Assembly (NCBI RefSeq): GCF_009754945.1
Contig: NZ_WPIN01000006.1
Span: forward strand, 310,001 to 374,000
Direction of reading: 5' to 3'
Origin: Spirosoma arboris
GTDB taxonomy: Bacteria; Bacteroidota; Bacteroidia; Cytophagales; Spirosomataceae
Length of the DNA stretch: 64,000 bases
A program made the position numbers and the translations under genes. The notes beneath the pieces are model-generated. The model was not told the DNA's origin. It did not search any database and saw only the letters and a list, made by a program, of their open reading frames with translations. Below, piece after piece: positions 42,976-50,709 of this stretch; positions within the stretch are counted from its first letter, which is position 1; each line of letters starts with the position of its first letter.

Positions 42976-43014
42976 TTTTAGTGGCGTCAAGTTTCGAACC
43001 TGACGCCACTAAAA
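42976..43014. repeat. Palindrome upstream of the methyltransferase gene
   Basis: The arms TTTTAGTGGCGTCA (42976-42989) and TGACGCCACTAAAA (43001-43014) are perfect 14-base complements around an 11-base loop. The T-run on the outer side suits a terminator of the GntR gene read from the right. Confidence 0.75.
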
Positions 43015-43050
43015 ACTCGGTGAGAATGATTTTTTGAATACAAATGCGTT

Positions 43051-43069
43051 CCGTATCAGTATGATACGG
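43051..43069. promoter_or_regulatory. Short perfect palindrome, possible operator
   Basis: CCGTATCA and TGATACGG pair around GTA, 130 bases upstream of the methyltransferase start. Size and symmetry are those of a regulator site, but there is no second copy to support it. Confidence 0.3.
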
Positions 43070-43259
43070 CGAAGTATAGACATGTAAAAAATGGGCTACC
43101 CACGCGAGCAGTCTAAAGAAGAGGGAGATATGAACCCATAGTGCAACGGAAAATCGTTTGCAAAAGGGTTATGCGAAGGAGATCACAGGCATACTTTGTT
43201 TAGTCTGTGAATCTACATAACGTACTTGTAGAGAACAACTTGATTTAGGAAACGGTAGG

Positions 43260-44276
43260 TTAAAGCGATTTGCGTACAATAAGCCGAAACGGATTCTCTA
43301 CATGTTCGACACTGGCGTTCAGGACTAATCGGGCGGCTGTTCGACCCATTTGAGCAAAATCGGTTGAAATTACAGTGATACCATCCAGCAAAAACTCTTT
43401 CAGAGGTGTGTCATTGTAAGAAAGAATACCCACTTCCTGACCAACGACGTAGGGCGTTTCTTTTATGCGCTTGATGAGCTCAACCAGATCCTCTTCCATC
43501 AGATTGATATAGGCATGTCCAGGCTGAATGACTTCATTCTGGACCGTATTGATCACCTTGGTTTTAAACCCATGCTCATAACAGAATTTGTAAAATCCGT
43601 TCAGAATGGCCTTGGGATGGTAGCTGTAGGATGGAAACAACATGCCCAGTGTCGAGTACTTTTTCAGCAGCGGCAGGGCATCCGTTAATGACTGATACAG
43701 ATCCCGCTCGAAATTTTGGAATACCGCGCCGTAGCTGCCCGTTATCCCTTCCACCAGCTTATCCAGAATAATTAATTTGTGCTTCGGCAAACTATTAATG
43801 AGTTCATCTGCTTTTTCGCCACCTTCGAAAAAATGGCCGATAATAACGTAATGCGTATGATTGCGAGCCTGCCGCTGAATCAAATCCCGAAATAACCGAA
43901 AATCATTATTATAAATGAAAAAATCGATGGCAACGCCCGGTCCTAATAACTCCACAAAGGAGTCGTAAATGATTTTTTTGTGGGCACTTAACTTATTGAA
44001 TAACAGGAATATTTTTAGGTTATTTCCCGTCGGCGTGTAGTTTATATAGAACCCTTTTCCTTTAACAGCGCCAATAATTTCTTTCTCTTTCAGAAGTTCG
44101 TAAGCCCGTTCTATGGTGCCCTTTGAAATATCAAATTCGGCACAAAGTTCGTGGATGGACGGTAGTTTGTCGCCCGGTAGAATATCCCGATTTTCAATGC
44201 CTTCTACAATTGAATTATAAATCTGCTGGTATTTGGGCGTATTTGAATAATCATTAATTTTTATGTGATAAATCAT
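43260..44276 (-). CDS. GntR-family regulator with LacI-like sugar-binding domain
   Basis: A 338-residue repressor or activator. The N-terminal GntR winged helix covers residues 1-75 (PKYQQIYNSIVEGIENRDILPGDKLPSIHELCAEFDISKGTIERAYELLKEKEIIGAVKGKGFYI). The rest is a type I periplasmic-binding-protein fold as in LacI and in B. subtilis AraR: KIFLLFNKLSAHKKIIYDSF, HYVIIGHFF, KLIILDK, STLGMLFPS and ISTDFAQMGRTAARLVL. The effector is therefore probably a sugar or sugar phosphate. It is divergent from the bifunctional aldolase/dehydrogenase gene, with 156 bases between them, and most likely controls it. An 11-base palindrome TAGTAATACTA at 44394-44404 is a candidate site. Confidence 0.92.
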   Translation of the reverse strand: MIYHIKINDYSNTPKYQQIYNSIVEGIENRDILPGDKLPSIHELCAEFDISKGTIERAYELLKEKEIIGAVKGKGFYINYTPTGNNLKIFLLFNKLSAHKKIIYDSFVELLGPGVAIDFFIYNNDFRLFRDLIQRQARNHTHYVIIGHFFEGGEKADELINSLPKHKLIILDKLVEGITGSYGAVFQNFERDLYQSLTDALPLLKKYSTLGMLFPSYSYHPKAILNGFYKFCYEHGFKTKVINTVQNEVIQPGHAYINLMEEDLVELIKRIKETPYVVGQEVGILSYNDTPLKEFLLDGITVISTDFAQMGRTAARLVLNASVEHVENPFRLIVRKSL

Positions 44277-44393
44277 GGGCTATTAGTTTCGTACAAAAAA
44301 ATAGTCTTAATGGTCAAAAAACTAGGACAGTATAGGAAAGTCTCTGGATAACGACCGCCTACTTTCAGCCTTCATTAGACAAAAGCGATCAAG

Positions 44394-44404
44394 TAGTAAT
44401 ACTA
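44394..44404. promoter_or_regulatory. Candidate operator TAGTAATACTA
   Basis: A perfect odd-length palindrome (TAGTA-A-TACTA) lies 28 bases before the ATG of the aldolase/dehydrogenase gene, in the divergent region shared with the GntR regulator. The position suits a repressor site. There is no second copy to confirm it. Confidence 0.35.
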
Positions 44405-44432
44405 ATCATCTAAACCTCTCAACTGGTTAATT

Positions 44433-46568
44433 ATGCTATCTACCATTAAAGACTATCGACACGTCAGTTACTTATGGGATGAAGAAAAAGCGGCCTCCCT
44501 GGCTAATGCTAACCCACAGGAACAGGAAGTCGCCCTACTACTTTATCGTTCCAATTTATTAGGAGCCGATTTACGGCTTACTAACTACGGCGGAGGCAAT
44601 ACATCCTGCAAAACCATTTCCCGAGACCCATTGACCGGAAAGCCTACTGAAGTCATGTGGATAAAAGGCTCCGGAGGGGATATTGGTACCCTCACACGTG
44701 GTGGACTGGCAGCTTTATATATGAACAGGCTGCATAGTCTTAAAGAAGTATACCGGGGCCTGGAATTTGAAGACGAAATGGTTGAGTTGTTCAACTATAG
44801 CATTTTCGATTTAGCCTCCAAAGCTCCTTCTATCGACACACCTCTACACGGATTTTTGCCTTATAAACACATTGACCACCTCCATCCCGATGCAGCCATT
44901 GCCATTGCAGCTGCCAAAGACGGTAAACGTATTACGGAAGAATTATTCAAAGGGACTATTGGCTGGGTCGACTGGCAACGGCCGGGTTTTGATCTGGGCC
45001 TAAAACTGGAACAATGCATCACTGAAAATCCTGGTATTCGGGGCATTATGCTCGGCTCGCATGGCCTGTTCACCTGGGGCGATACATCGTATGAGAGTTA
45101 TATAAACACTCTGGACGTTATCGAAACCTGCGCCCAATTTCTGGAAGATAGCTACACGAAAAAAGGTGCTCAATTTGGTGGATCAATTCGTGAATCATTG
45201 CCAAAAGAGGCTCGGCAAACACAGGCGGCTGAGTTAGCTCCCGTTCTGCGGGGATTGTGTTCGAGCCAGAACCGTATGATTGGGCATTTTACGGACGATG
45301 ATCGGGTGCTGGAATTTATCAACTCGGCCGACCTCGACCGACTGGCCCCAATGGGTACCAGTTGCCCAGACCACTTTCTGCGAACCAAAATCAGCCCGCT
45401 TGTGCTAGAGCTAGCTCCCGATCAGGACGTAACCGATGCTACTGTTATTCGGGAGACGTTGACGCCTGCGTTCGAGGCTTACCGAGATATGTATCAGGAA
45501 TATTATGATACGTGTAAACACCCAAATTCACCTGCCATTCGTGATAAAAATCCGGTCGTTATTCTCTGGCCGGGAGTGGGTATGTTCACCTTCGCGAAGG
45601 ACAAACAAACGGCTCGTGTAGCGGCAGAATTTTATATCAATGCTATCAATGTGATGAAGGGGGCCGAAGCGATTTCGAGCTACACATCTCTTCCCCGACA
45701 GGAAGCTTTCGATATTGAGTATTGGCTATTGGAGGAAGCTAAGCTCCAGCGAATGCCCAAACCCAAACCACTGACAGGCAAAATCGCCCTTATTACGGGC
45801 AGTGCGGGGGGCATTGGGAAGGCCATTGCTAAAAAGTTTGCGGACGAAGGGGCCTGCGTTGTTATCAACGATAATGACGCCGATCGGCTAGCCTCGGCCA
45901 AAAACGAATTTAAGAAGCAGTACGGCAGAGACACGCACACTACAGCCCTGCTCGATGTGACCAGTGCCGACGCAATTGCAGGCGCGTATAAAACTGCTTG
46001 CCTGGCCTTTGGGGGCGTCGATATTGTGGTCAACTGTGCAGGTTTGTCAATCTCCAAGCCCATTGAGGAACACACCGAAGCGGATTGGGATTTGCTGTAC
46101 GATGTTCTGGTGAAGGGGCAGTTTTTAGTCACCCAGCAAGGCGTTGCCGTGATGAGAAAACAGGATTTGGGTGGTGATGTGCTGAATATTGTTAGCAAAA
46201 ACGCATTAGTCTCTGGGCCGAACAATGCGGGCTACGGTTCGGCAAAAGCGGCTCAATTGCACCTCAGCCGATTGAATGCCGCTGAACTGGGCAAAGATCA
46301 TATTCGCGTCAACGTGGTTAACCCGGATGCTGTTATTTCGGATTCTAAAATCTGGGCCGGTGCCTGGGCCGAAGGACGCGCCAAAGCCTATGGCGTCACC
46401 GTCGCCGAATTGCCTGCTTACTATGCCAAGCGAACCTTGCTCAATGAGATCATTTTACCCGACGATATTGCCAATGCCTGCCTTGCCTTTGTGAATGGCT
46501 TGCTGAACAAATCGACTGGTAATGTACTCAATGTGGATGGGGGCGTAGCCATGGCTTTTGTCAGGTAA
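44433..46568 (+). CDS. Bifunctional class II aldolase/short-chain dehydrogenase (rhamnulose-1-phosphate aldolase/lactaldehyde dehydrogenase type)
   Basis: A 711-residue fusion. The first half is a class II aldolase: TNYGGGNTSCK, MWIKGSGGDIGTL, and zinc ligands in DTPLHGFLPYKHIDHLHPDA (about residues 136-152) and GSHGLFTW (about 209). The second half is a short-chain dehydrogenase: ALITGSAGGIGKAIAKK near 451, VVNCAGLS near 533 and catalytic GYGSAK near 601. This fusion is known from L-rhamnose use (RhaEW/YuxG type), where it cleaves L-rhamnulose 1-phosphate and oxidises the L-lactaldehyde. No rhamnose isomerase or kinase is in view, so the ketose phosphate could also come from L-fucose-like sugars. 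It is divergent from the GntR regulator and leads into the PSD1/DUF1501 cluster, whose first gene overlaps or nearly touches it. Confidence 0.9.
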   Translation: MLSTIKDYRHVSYLWDEEKAASLANANPQEQEVALLLYRSNLLGADLRLTNYGGGNTSCKTISRDPLTGKPTEVMWIKGSGGDIGTLTRGGLAALYMNRLHSLKEVYRGLEFEDEMVELFNYSIFDLASKAPSIDTPLHGFLPYKHIDHLHPDAAIAIAAAKDGKRITEELFKGTIGWVDWQRPGFDLGLKLEQCITENPGIRGIMLGSHGLFTWGDTSYESYINTLDVIETCAQFLEDSYTKKGAQFGGSIRESLPKEARQTQAAELAPVLRGLCSSQNRMIGHFTDDDRVLEFINSADLDRLAPMGTSCPDHFLRTKISPLVLELAPDQDVTDATVIRETLTPAFEAYRDMYQEYYDTCKHPNSPAIRDKNPVVILWPGVGMFTFAKDKQTARVAAEFYINAINVMKGAEAISSYTSLPRQEAFDIEYWLLEEAKLQRMPKPKPLTGKIALITGSAGGIGKAIAKKFADEGACVVINDNDADRLASAKNEFKKQYGRDTHTTALLDVTSADAIAGAYKTACLAFGGVDIVVNCAGLSISKPIEEHTEADWDLLYDVLVKGQFLVTQQGVAVMRKQDLGGDVLNIVSKNALVSGPNNAGYGSAKAAQLHLSRLNAAELGKDHIRVNVVNPDAVISDSKIWAGAWAEGRAKAYGVTVAELPAYYAKRTLLNEIILPDDIANACLAFVNGLLNKSTGNVLNVDGGVAMAFVR

Positions 46569-46605
46569 TGGTAGTAAATTAGAGGCTTGGCGTACTTATT
46601 TTAAC

Positions 46606-48975
46606 GTGATAACAATCTTAACCGAATCGTTCTGGCTCTGGCAATTTCTGGGCCGTTTACATCCGCTGATCGTTCATTTTCCGGTTGGTCTTTTGTGCAT
46701 CGCTTTGCTGCTCGAAGCTGTCGGTTGGTTTCGCAAATCAACCGATATGCAGGCGGGCATCCGGGCAATGGTCTGGATTGGGGCTATCAGTTCGGTGATA
46801 GCCGCAGCTCTGGGCCTGCTGTTAGTGAATCAGGACGATTACGGCGGGAGTACAGTAACTATTCACCAATGGTTGGGATTAGTAACGATGGTACTGGCGA
46901 TAGGTACCGTGCTCGCCCTGCGAAGCGGTCGATTGGAGCTGTATCGAGGTTTGTTGATTGTGACGGTTGTAGGTGTTAGTCTGGCAGGGCATTATGGTGT
47001 TATGCTCACCCACGGCGACGACTATTTAAGTAGTGTGTTACCGGTTGGCAAAGGAGGAAGCAGCAACCCAGTCTCGGGAAATTCACAATTCGTTTTCGCT
47101 AGTGCGACTACTGGGCAGCCCTTGACTGACAAACAGATTGGTGATTTAAATCTGGAAGTACGGTCTATTCTGGCACACAATTGCTACAGTTGCCATAGTG
47201 CGACCAAAACCAAAGGCGAGTTGCGGTTGGATAAGAAGGAGTTTATTATGAAAGGCGGGGAAGATGGCGAGATTCTGGTCGCTGGTCACCCCGAAAAAAG
47301 TGATATTATCCGACGTATCAAACTCCCAGCGGGTAACGACGATGCCATGCCCACCAAAGGAAAGCGGCTGTCCGACCATGACATCGCACTGCTTGAATTC
47401 TGGATTCAACAGGGTGCACCCTGGCCCAATGGTGCCGAAAAAAGCATTTATCGAGTGGCTGATCTGGAACCTCGCATGCCAGCTTTGCCTGATGCTCCAG
47501 CTGGCATTACGAATCCCATCGATCGGTTTGTCAACGTCTATTTTCAGCAACATAAACTTGCCTGGAAGAACGTAGTAGACAACAGAACATACATGCGTCG
47601 GGTTTATCTGGATGTTGTGGGTTTATTGCCATCACCCGAAAAACTGAAAGCCTTTGAGGCCGATCCCCGACCGGACAAACGGGAGCTTCTGGTAAAAGAA
47701 CTACTTGGCAGAAATGTCGATTACGCGCAGCACTGGCTTACATTCTGGAACGATGCGCTTCGTAATGATTATACTGGAACCGGCTACATCACCGGTGGTC
47801 GGTTCGATATTACAAACTGGCTGTATACATCGCTGAAAACGAATAAACCGTATAACCAATTTGTCCGGGAACTCGTCAGCCCAACCAAACAGTCGGCGGG
47901 TTTTATTAAAGGCATTAAGTGGCGCGGTACCATCAATTCGAGCCAGCGGACGGAGATGCAGGCGGCACAAAACGTATCGCAGGTATTGCTGGGCCTGAAC
48001 CTGAAATGCGCTTCCTGCCACGATAGTTTTATCAGCGACTGGAAACTGGCTGATGCCTACGCTTTCGCCAACATATTCGCTGACACAACGTTGGAAATCA
48101 ATCGTTGTGATAAACCTACTGGTAAACTAGCCGGAACCAGGATTATTTTTGAGAAGCTGGGAACAATCAACGGTAAAGCAACTACCAACGAACGACTCAA
48201 AGAACTGGCTAATTTTCTGGTGCAGCCCAAAGATGGTCGGTTGTATCGCACCGTTGTGAACCGAATTTGGGCGCAGGTGATGGGCCGGGGTATTATCGAA
48301 CCCGTCGATATGATGGACAACGAACCCTGGAGCCAGGATTTGCTTGACTGGCTGGCGTCTGACTTTGCCACGAATGGCTATGACATCAAGAAACTGATGT
48401 TCACAATTCTGACTTCCAGAACGTACCAGTTGCCCTCGGTTGGTCTTAAAGATGCTGACCTGATTACGTCTCCCAATTTCGTGTTTCAGGGTATGGTACG
48501 TCGTCGGCTTACTGCCGAGCAGTTTGCCGATGCGGTGAGTCTGGCGTTCAGTCCGATCTACGTGGATACCTCCATAGTGGAGAAGCAGTTTCCGAAACAA
48601 CTGAAGGAGGAAATGCCGTTTCCACGAGCATCGCTGGTTAAAAACGATCCATTTCTAACAGCGCTGGGTCGCCCGAATCGCGAAACGGTTAGCACCAGTC
48701 GGTCATCGCAGGCAAACCTGTTACAAGCGCTTGAACTCACCAACGGCGAGAAATTTAATGACGCACTCAAACGGGGTGCCCAGCAATGGAAAGCCACCTA
48801 TCCAACACCAGATGCGTTGGTGAAAAATCTGTACTGGAAAGCTTTAGGGCGAGGGCCAAAGCCAAACGAGTTAGTCATTGCCCAGAAAATTGTCGGCAAA
48901 AATCCGACTACAGAAGGTATTCAGGATTTGGTTTGGGCCATTAGCCTGCACCCTGAATTTCAATTGATTTATTGA
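46606..48975 (+). CDS. Membrane-fused PSD1-type protein: DUF2231-like membrane domain, PSCyt1 haem c, DUF1549, DUF1553
   Basis: No ATG fits, so I use GTG at 46606 (VITILTESFWLW), 37 bases after the aldolase stop; a TTG at 46558, overlapping that gene, is the other choice. From the GTG the protein has about 789 residues. It opens with four membrane segments (LHPLIVHFPVGLLCIALLLEAV and three more, to about residue 145). A Planctomycete-type cytochrome c domain follows (HNCYSCHSATKTKGELRLD near 192), then DUF1549 (NPIDRFVNVYFQQHKLAW, YMRRVYLDVVGLLPSPE, with a second haem-like CASCHD) and DUF1553 (RLYRTVVNRIWAQVMGRGIIEPVDMM to the end). PSD1 proteins have no firm biochemical role; electron transfer or glycan breakdown has been suggested. 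Having the membrane domain in the same chain tethers the haems to the inner membrane. DUF1501 is encoded next. Confidence 0.85.
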   Translation: MITILTESFWLWQFLGRLHPLIVHFPVGLLCIALLLEAVGWFRKSTDMQAGIRAMVWIGAISSVIAAALGLLLVNQDDYGGSTVTIHQWLGLVTMVLAIGTVLALRSGRLELYRGLLIVTVVGVSLAGHYGVMLTHGDDYLSSVLPVGKGGSSNPVSGNSQFVFASATTGQPLTDKQIGDLNLEVRSILAHNCYSCHSATKTKGELRLDKKEFIMKGGEDGEILVAGHPEKSDIIRRIKLPAGNDDAMPTKGKRLSDHDIALLEFWIQQGAPWPNGAEKSIYRVADLEPRMPALPDAPAGITNPIDRFVNVYFQQHKLAWKNVVDNRTYMRRVYLDVVGLLPSPEKLKAFEADPRPDKRELLVKELLGRNVDYAQHWLTFWNDALRNDYTGTGYITGGRFDITNWLYTSLKTNKPYNQFVRELVSPTKQSAGFIKGIKWRGTINSSQRTEMQAAQNVSQVLLGLNLKCASCHDSFISDWKLADAYAFANIFADTTLEINRCDKPTGKLAGTRIIFEKLGTINGKATTNERLKELANFLVQPKDGRLYRTVVNRIWAQVMGRGIIEPVDMMDNEPWSQDLLDWLASDFATNGYDIKKLMFTILTSRTYQLPSVGLKDADLITSPNFVFQGMVRRRLTAEQFADAVSLAFSPIYVDTSIVEKQFPKQLKEEMPFPRASLVKNDPFLTALGRPNRETVSTSRSSQANLLQALELTNGEKFNDALKRGAQQWKATYPTPDALVKNLYWKALGRGPKPNELVIAQKIVGKNPTTEGIQDLVWAISLHPEFQLIY

Positions 48976-48988
48976 GTTTTCTAGACGT

Positions 48989-49097
48989 GGTGTCAGGTTC
49001 TTCAACCTGACACCGTGAGGTTTCTCAAAACCTACTGTCCGCACTTATAGGTTTTGAGAAACCTAAGATGGCAGTTATAAGTAACTGCCATCTTAGG
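48989..49097. repeat. Three consecutive perfect hairpins
   Basis: Hairpin A is GGTGTCAGGTT/AACCTGACACC (48989-49014). Hairpin B has 17-base arms AGGTTTCTCAAAACCTA and complement (49018-49034, 49048-49064). Hairpin C has 16-base arms CCTAAGATGGCAGTTA and complement (49062-49077, 49082-49097). B and C share three bases. They fill the gap between the PSD1 and DUF1501 genes. No uridine tract follows, so they look like dispersed repeat units rather than a terminator. Confidence 0.85.
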
Positions 49098-49217
49098 AAA
49101 ATCTCCGTTCTACTCGGCGAAGCCAAGCGAGGACGGAAAGTAAAAAATAACACCTTGTACCTTATAACTACCTAATCCACAAGCCGCAGGCTGAGGTACT
49201 TTGGAGAGCACAACGAA

Positions 49218-50654
49218 ATGAAAACGTACTGGAATAGACGGGAGTTTCTGCAAAAAACAAGCGCGGCTACAATGGCCGCTTTTGCGGCTGGTGCTCCCAT
49301 GTCGAGTCTGTTGTCAAGCTGTAGTCCGTCAAAGAAACCGGGTCAGACAAACGGAACGGCTGATACGGTAATTCTGCTTTGGATGGCGGGTGGCATGGCG
49401 CATACAGAAACCTTTGACCCCAAACGCTACACGCCTTTTGTGAAGGGCATGGAAGGTAACCGGGTGCTAAGTACGTTTAAATCAGTGCCAACAGTTTTGG
49501 ACGGCATTCATTTCTCGGAAGGGCTCGAATCCATTGGCAAAGTTATGGACAAGGGAACACTGATTCGGTCGTACGTAGCTGCCGATATGGGGCATATTCT
49601 GCACTCGCGCCATCAATACCACTGGCACACTTGCTATGAACCACCCCAAACGGTAGCCGCTCCACATCTGGGCTCGTGGATAGCCAAAGAACTTGGTCCG
49701 AAGAACCCAGTAATTCCTGCCTTTGTCGATATTGGTCAACGGTTTACGGTGGGCGAAGCCGAAGAACTCAAGGCATTCCATACGGCGGGTTTTCTAGGAA
49801 ATGAATTCGGCCCGTTCTTTATTCCCGATCCGAGTCAGGGTCTGGAAAGTGTTCGACCGCCCGTTGGGATGGATGCGAAACGATTTGAGCGACGGAACCA
49901 ACTGTATAACGACCTGATCAGTAGCGGCCCGATGGGTGAGTTTGGCAGTGATTATCAGAAAGAGTCGCTCAAACGGTCGATGGAGCAGGCGTATATGCTT
50001 CTCAATTCCCCCGAAGCAAAGGCGTTCGACTTGAGTCAGGAACCCAAAGCCAGCTACGATATCTACAATACGGGTAAGTTCGGTCTGGGTTGTTTACTTG
50101 CCCGACGACTCACCGAACAGGGTGCCCGATTCATCAGCGTGACGACAGAATATGAGCCGTTTAAAGGCTGGGACACGCACGAAAATGGCCATACACGTCT
50201 GGAAGATATGAAAAAACAGATCGACGGTCCCATTGCGCAACTCATTAAAGATCTGGACAAAACCGGACATTTGGATCGTACCATTGTCATACTGGCCAGC
50301 GAATTTAGCCGCGATATGATGGTGGAAGGTCGACCAGGGGCCAAAGTACTGGAACAGGTCAATCAGCCGGATATTCTCTCCGATCTTAAATTCTATGGTA
50401 TGCATCGCCATTTTACAGACGGGTGCTCCATTCTGATGTTTGGTGGAGGCATAAAAAAGGGCTTCGTCTACGGCAAAACTGCCGATGAACGCCCCTGCAA
50501 AACCATTGAGAATCCGGTGCATATTGATGGGATTCATCAAACGATTTATCACGCTTTGGGTATTCCACCAGATACGCACTACGAAGTCGAAAAGCGCCCG
50601 TTTTATTCAACTCCAGATGGCTTAGGCAAACCCGTTATGGATTTGCTGATCTGA
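49218..50654 (+). CDS. DUF1501 family protein, Tat-exported, possibly lipid-anchored
   Basis: A 478-residue protein with a twin-arginine leader (NRREFLQKTSAATMAAFAAGAP) that ends in a lipobox-like SLLSSC, so it may be a Tat lipoprotein. The body is DUF1501, related to the alkaline-phosphatase/sulfatase fold: TVILLWMAGGMAHTETFDPK near the start, GTLIRSYVAADMGHILHSRHQYHWH, KAFDLSQEPKASYDIYNTGKFGLGCLLARRLTEQGARFISV, GWDTHENGH and TIVILASEFSRD. His and Asp residues in the HTETFD, HSRHQ and WDTHENGH stretches would be the metal-site candidates. DUF1501 genes almost always follow a PSD1 gene, and this one follows the membrane-fused PSD1, so the two products probably work as a pair in the periplasm. 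The reaction is unknown. Confidence 0.9.
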   Translation: MKTYWNRREFLQKTSAATMAAFAAGAPMSSLLSSCSPSKKPGQTNGTADTVILLWMAGGMAHTETFDPKRYTPFVKGMEGNRVLSTFKSVPTVLDGIHFSEGLESIGKVMDKGTLIRSYVAADMGHILHSRHQYHWHTCYEPPQTVAAPHLGSWIAKELGPKNPVIPAFVDIGQRFTVGEAEELKAFHTAGFLGNEFGPFFIPDPSQGLESVRPPVGMDAKRFERRNQLYNDLISSGPMGEFGSDYQKESLKRSMEQAYMLLNSPEAKAFDLSQEPKASYDIYNTGKFGLGCLLARRLTEQGARFISVTTEYEPFKGWDTHENGHTRLEDMKKQIDGPIAQLIKDLDKTGHLDRTIVILASEFSRDMMVEGRPGAKVLEQVNQPDILSDLKFYGMHRHFTDGCSILMFGGGIKKGFVYGKTADERPCKTIENPVHIDGIHQTIYHALGIPPDTHYEVEKRPFYSTPDGLGKPVMDLLI

Positions 50655-50668
50655 TGGCATAGTCGGCA

Positions 50669-50684
50669 CGAGGCTGGAGCCTCG
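50669..50684. repeat. Small GC-rich hairpin
   Basis: CGAGGCT and AGCCTCG pair around GG, flanked by GCA and CGC, in the short gap between the first DUF1501 gene and the second PSD1 gene. The sequence resembles repeated palindromes seen in other Bacteroidota genomes. Confidence 0.6.
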
Positions 50685-50709
50685 CGCTATCACCAAACAA
50701 ATCGTCGAT

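Noticed and set aside
45680..46225. Minus-strand frame of 181 codons inside the aldolase/dehydrogenase gene
   Set aside because: It is a shadow of the dehydrogenase domain with serine- and cysteine-rich composition and no domain.
48989..49097. Hairpin array as a CRISPR remnant
   Set aside because: The units differ from one another, there are no spacers of regular length, and no cas genes lie nearby.
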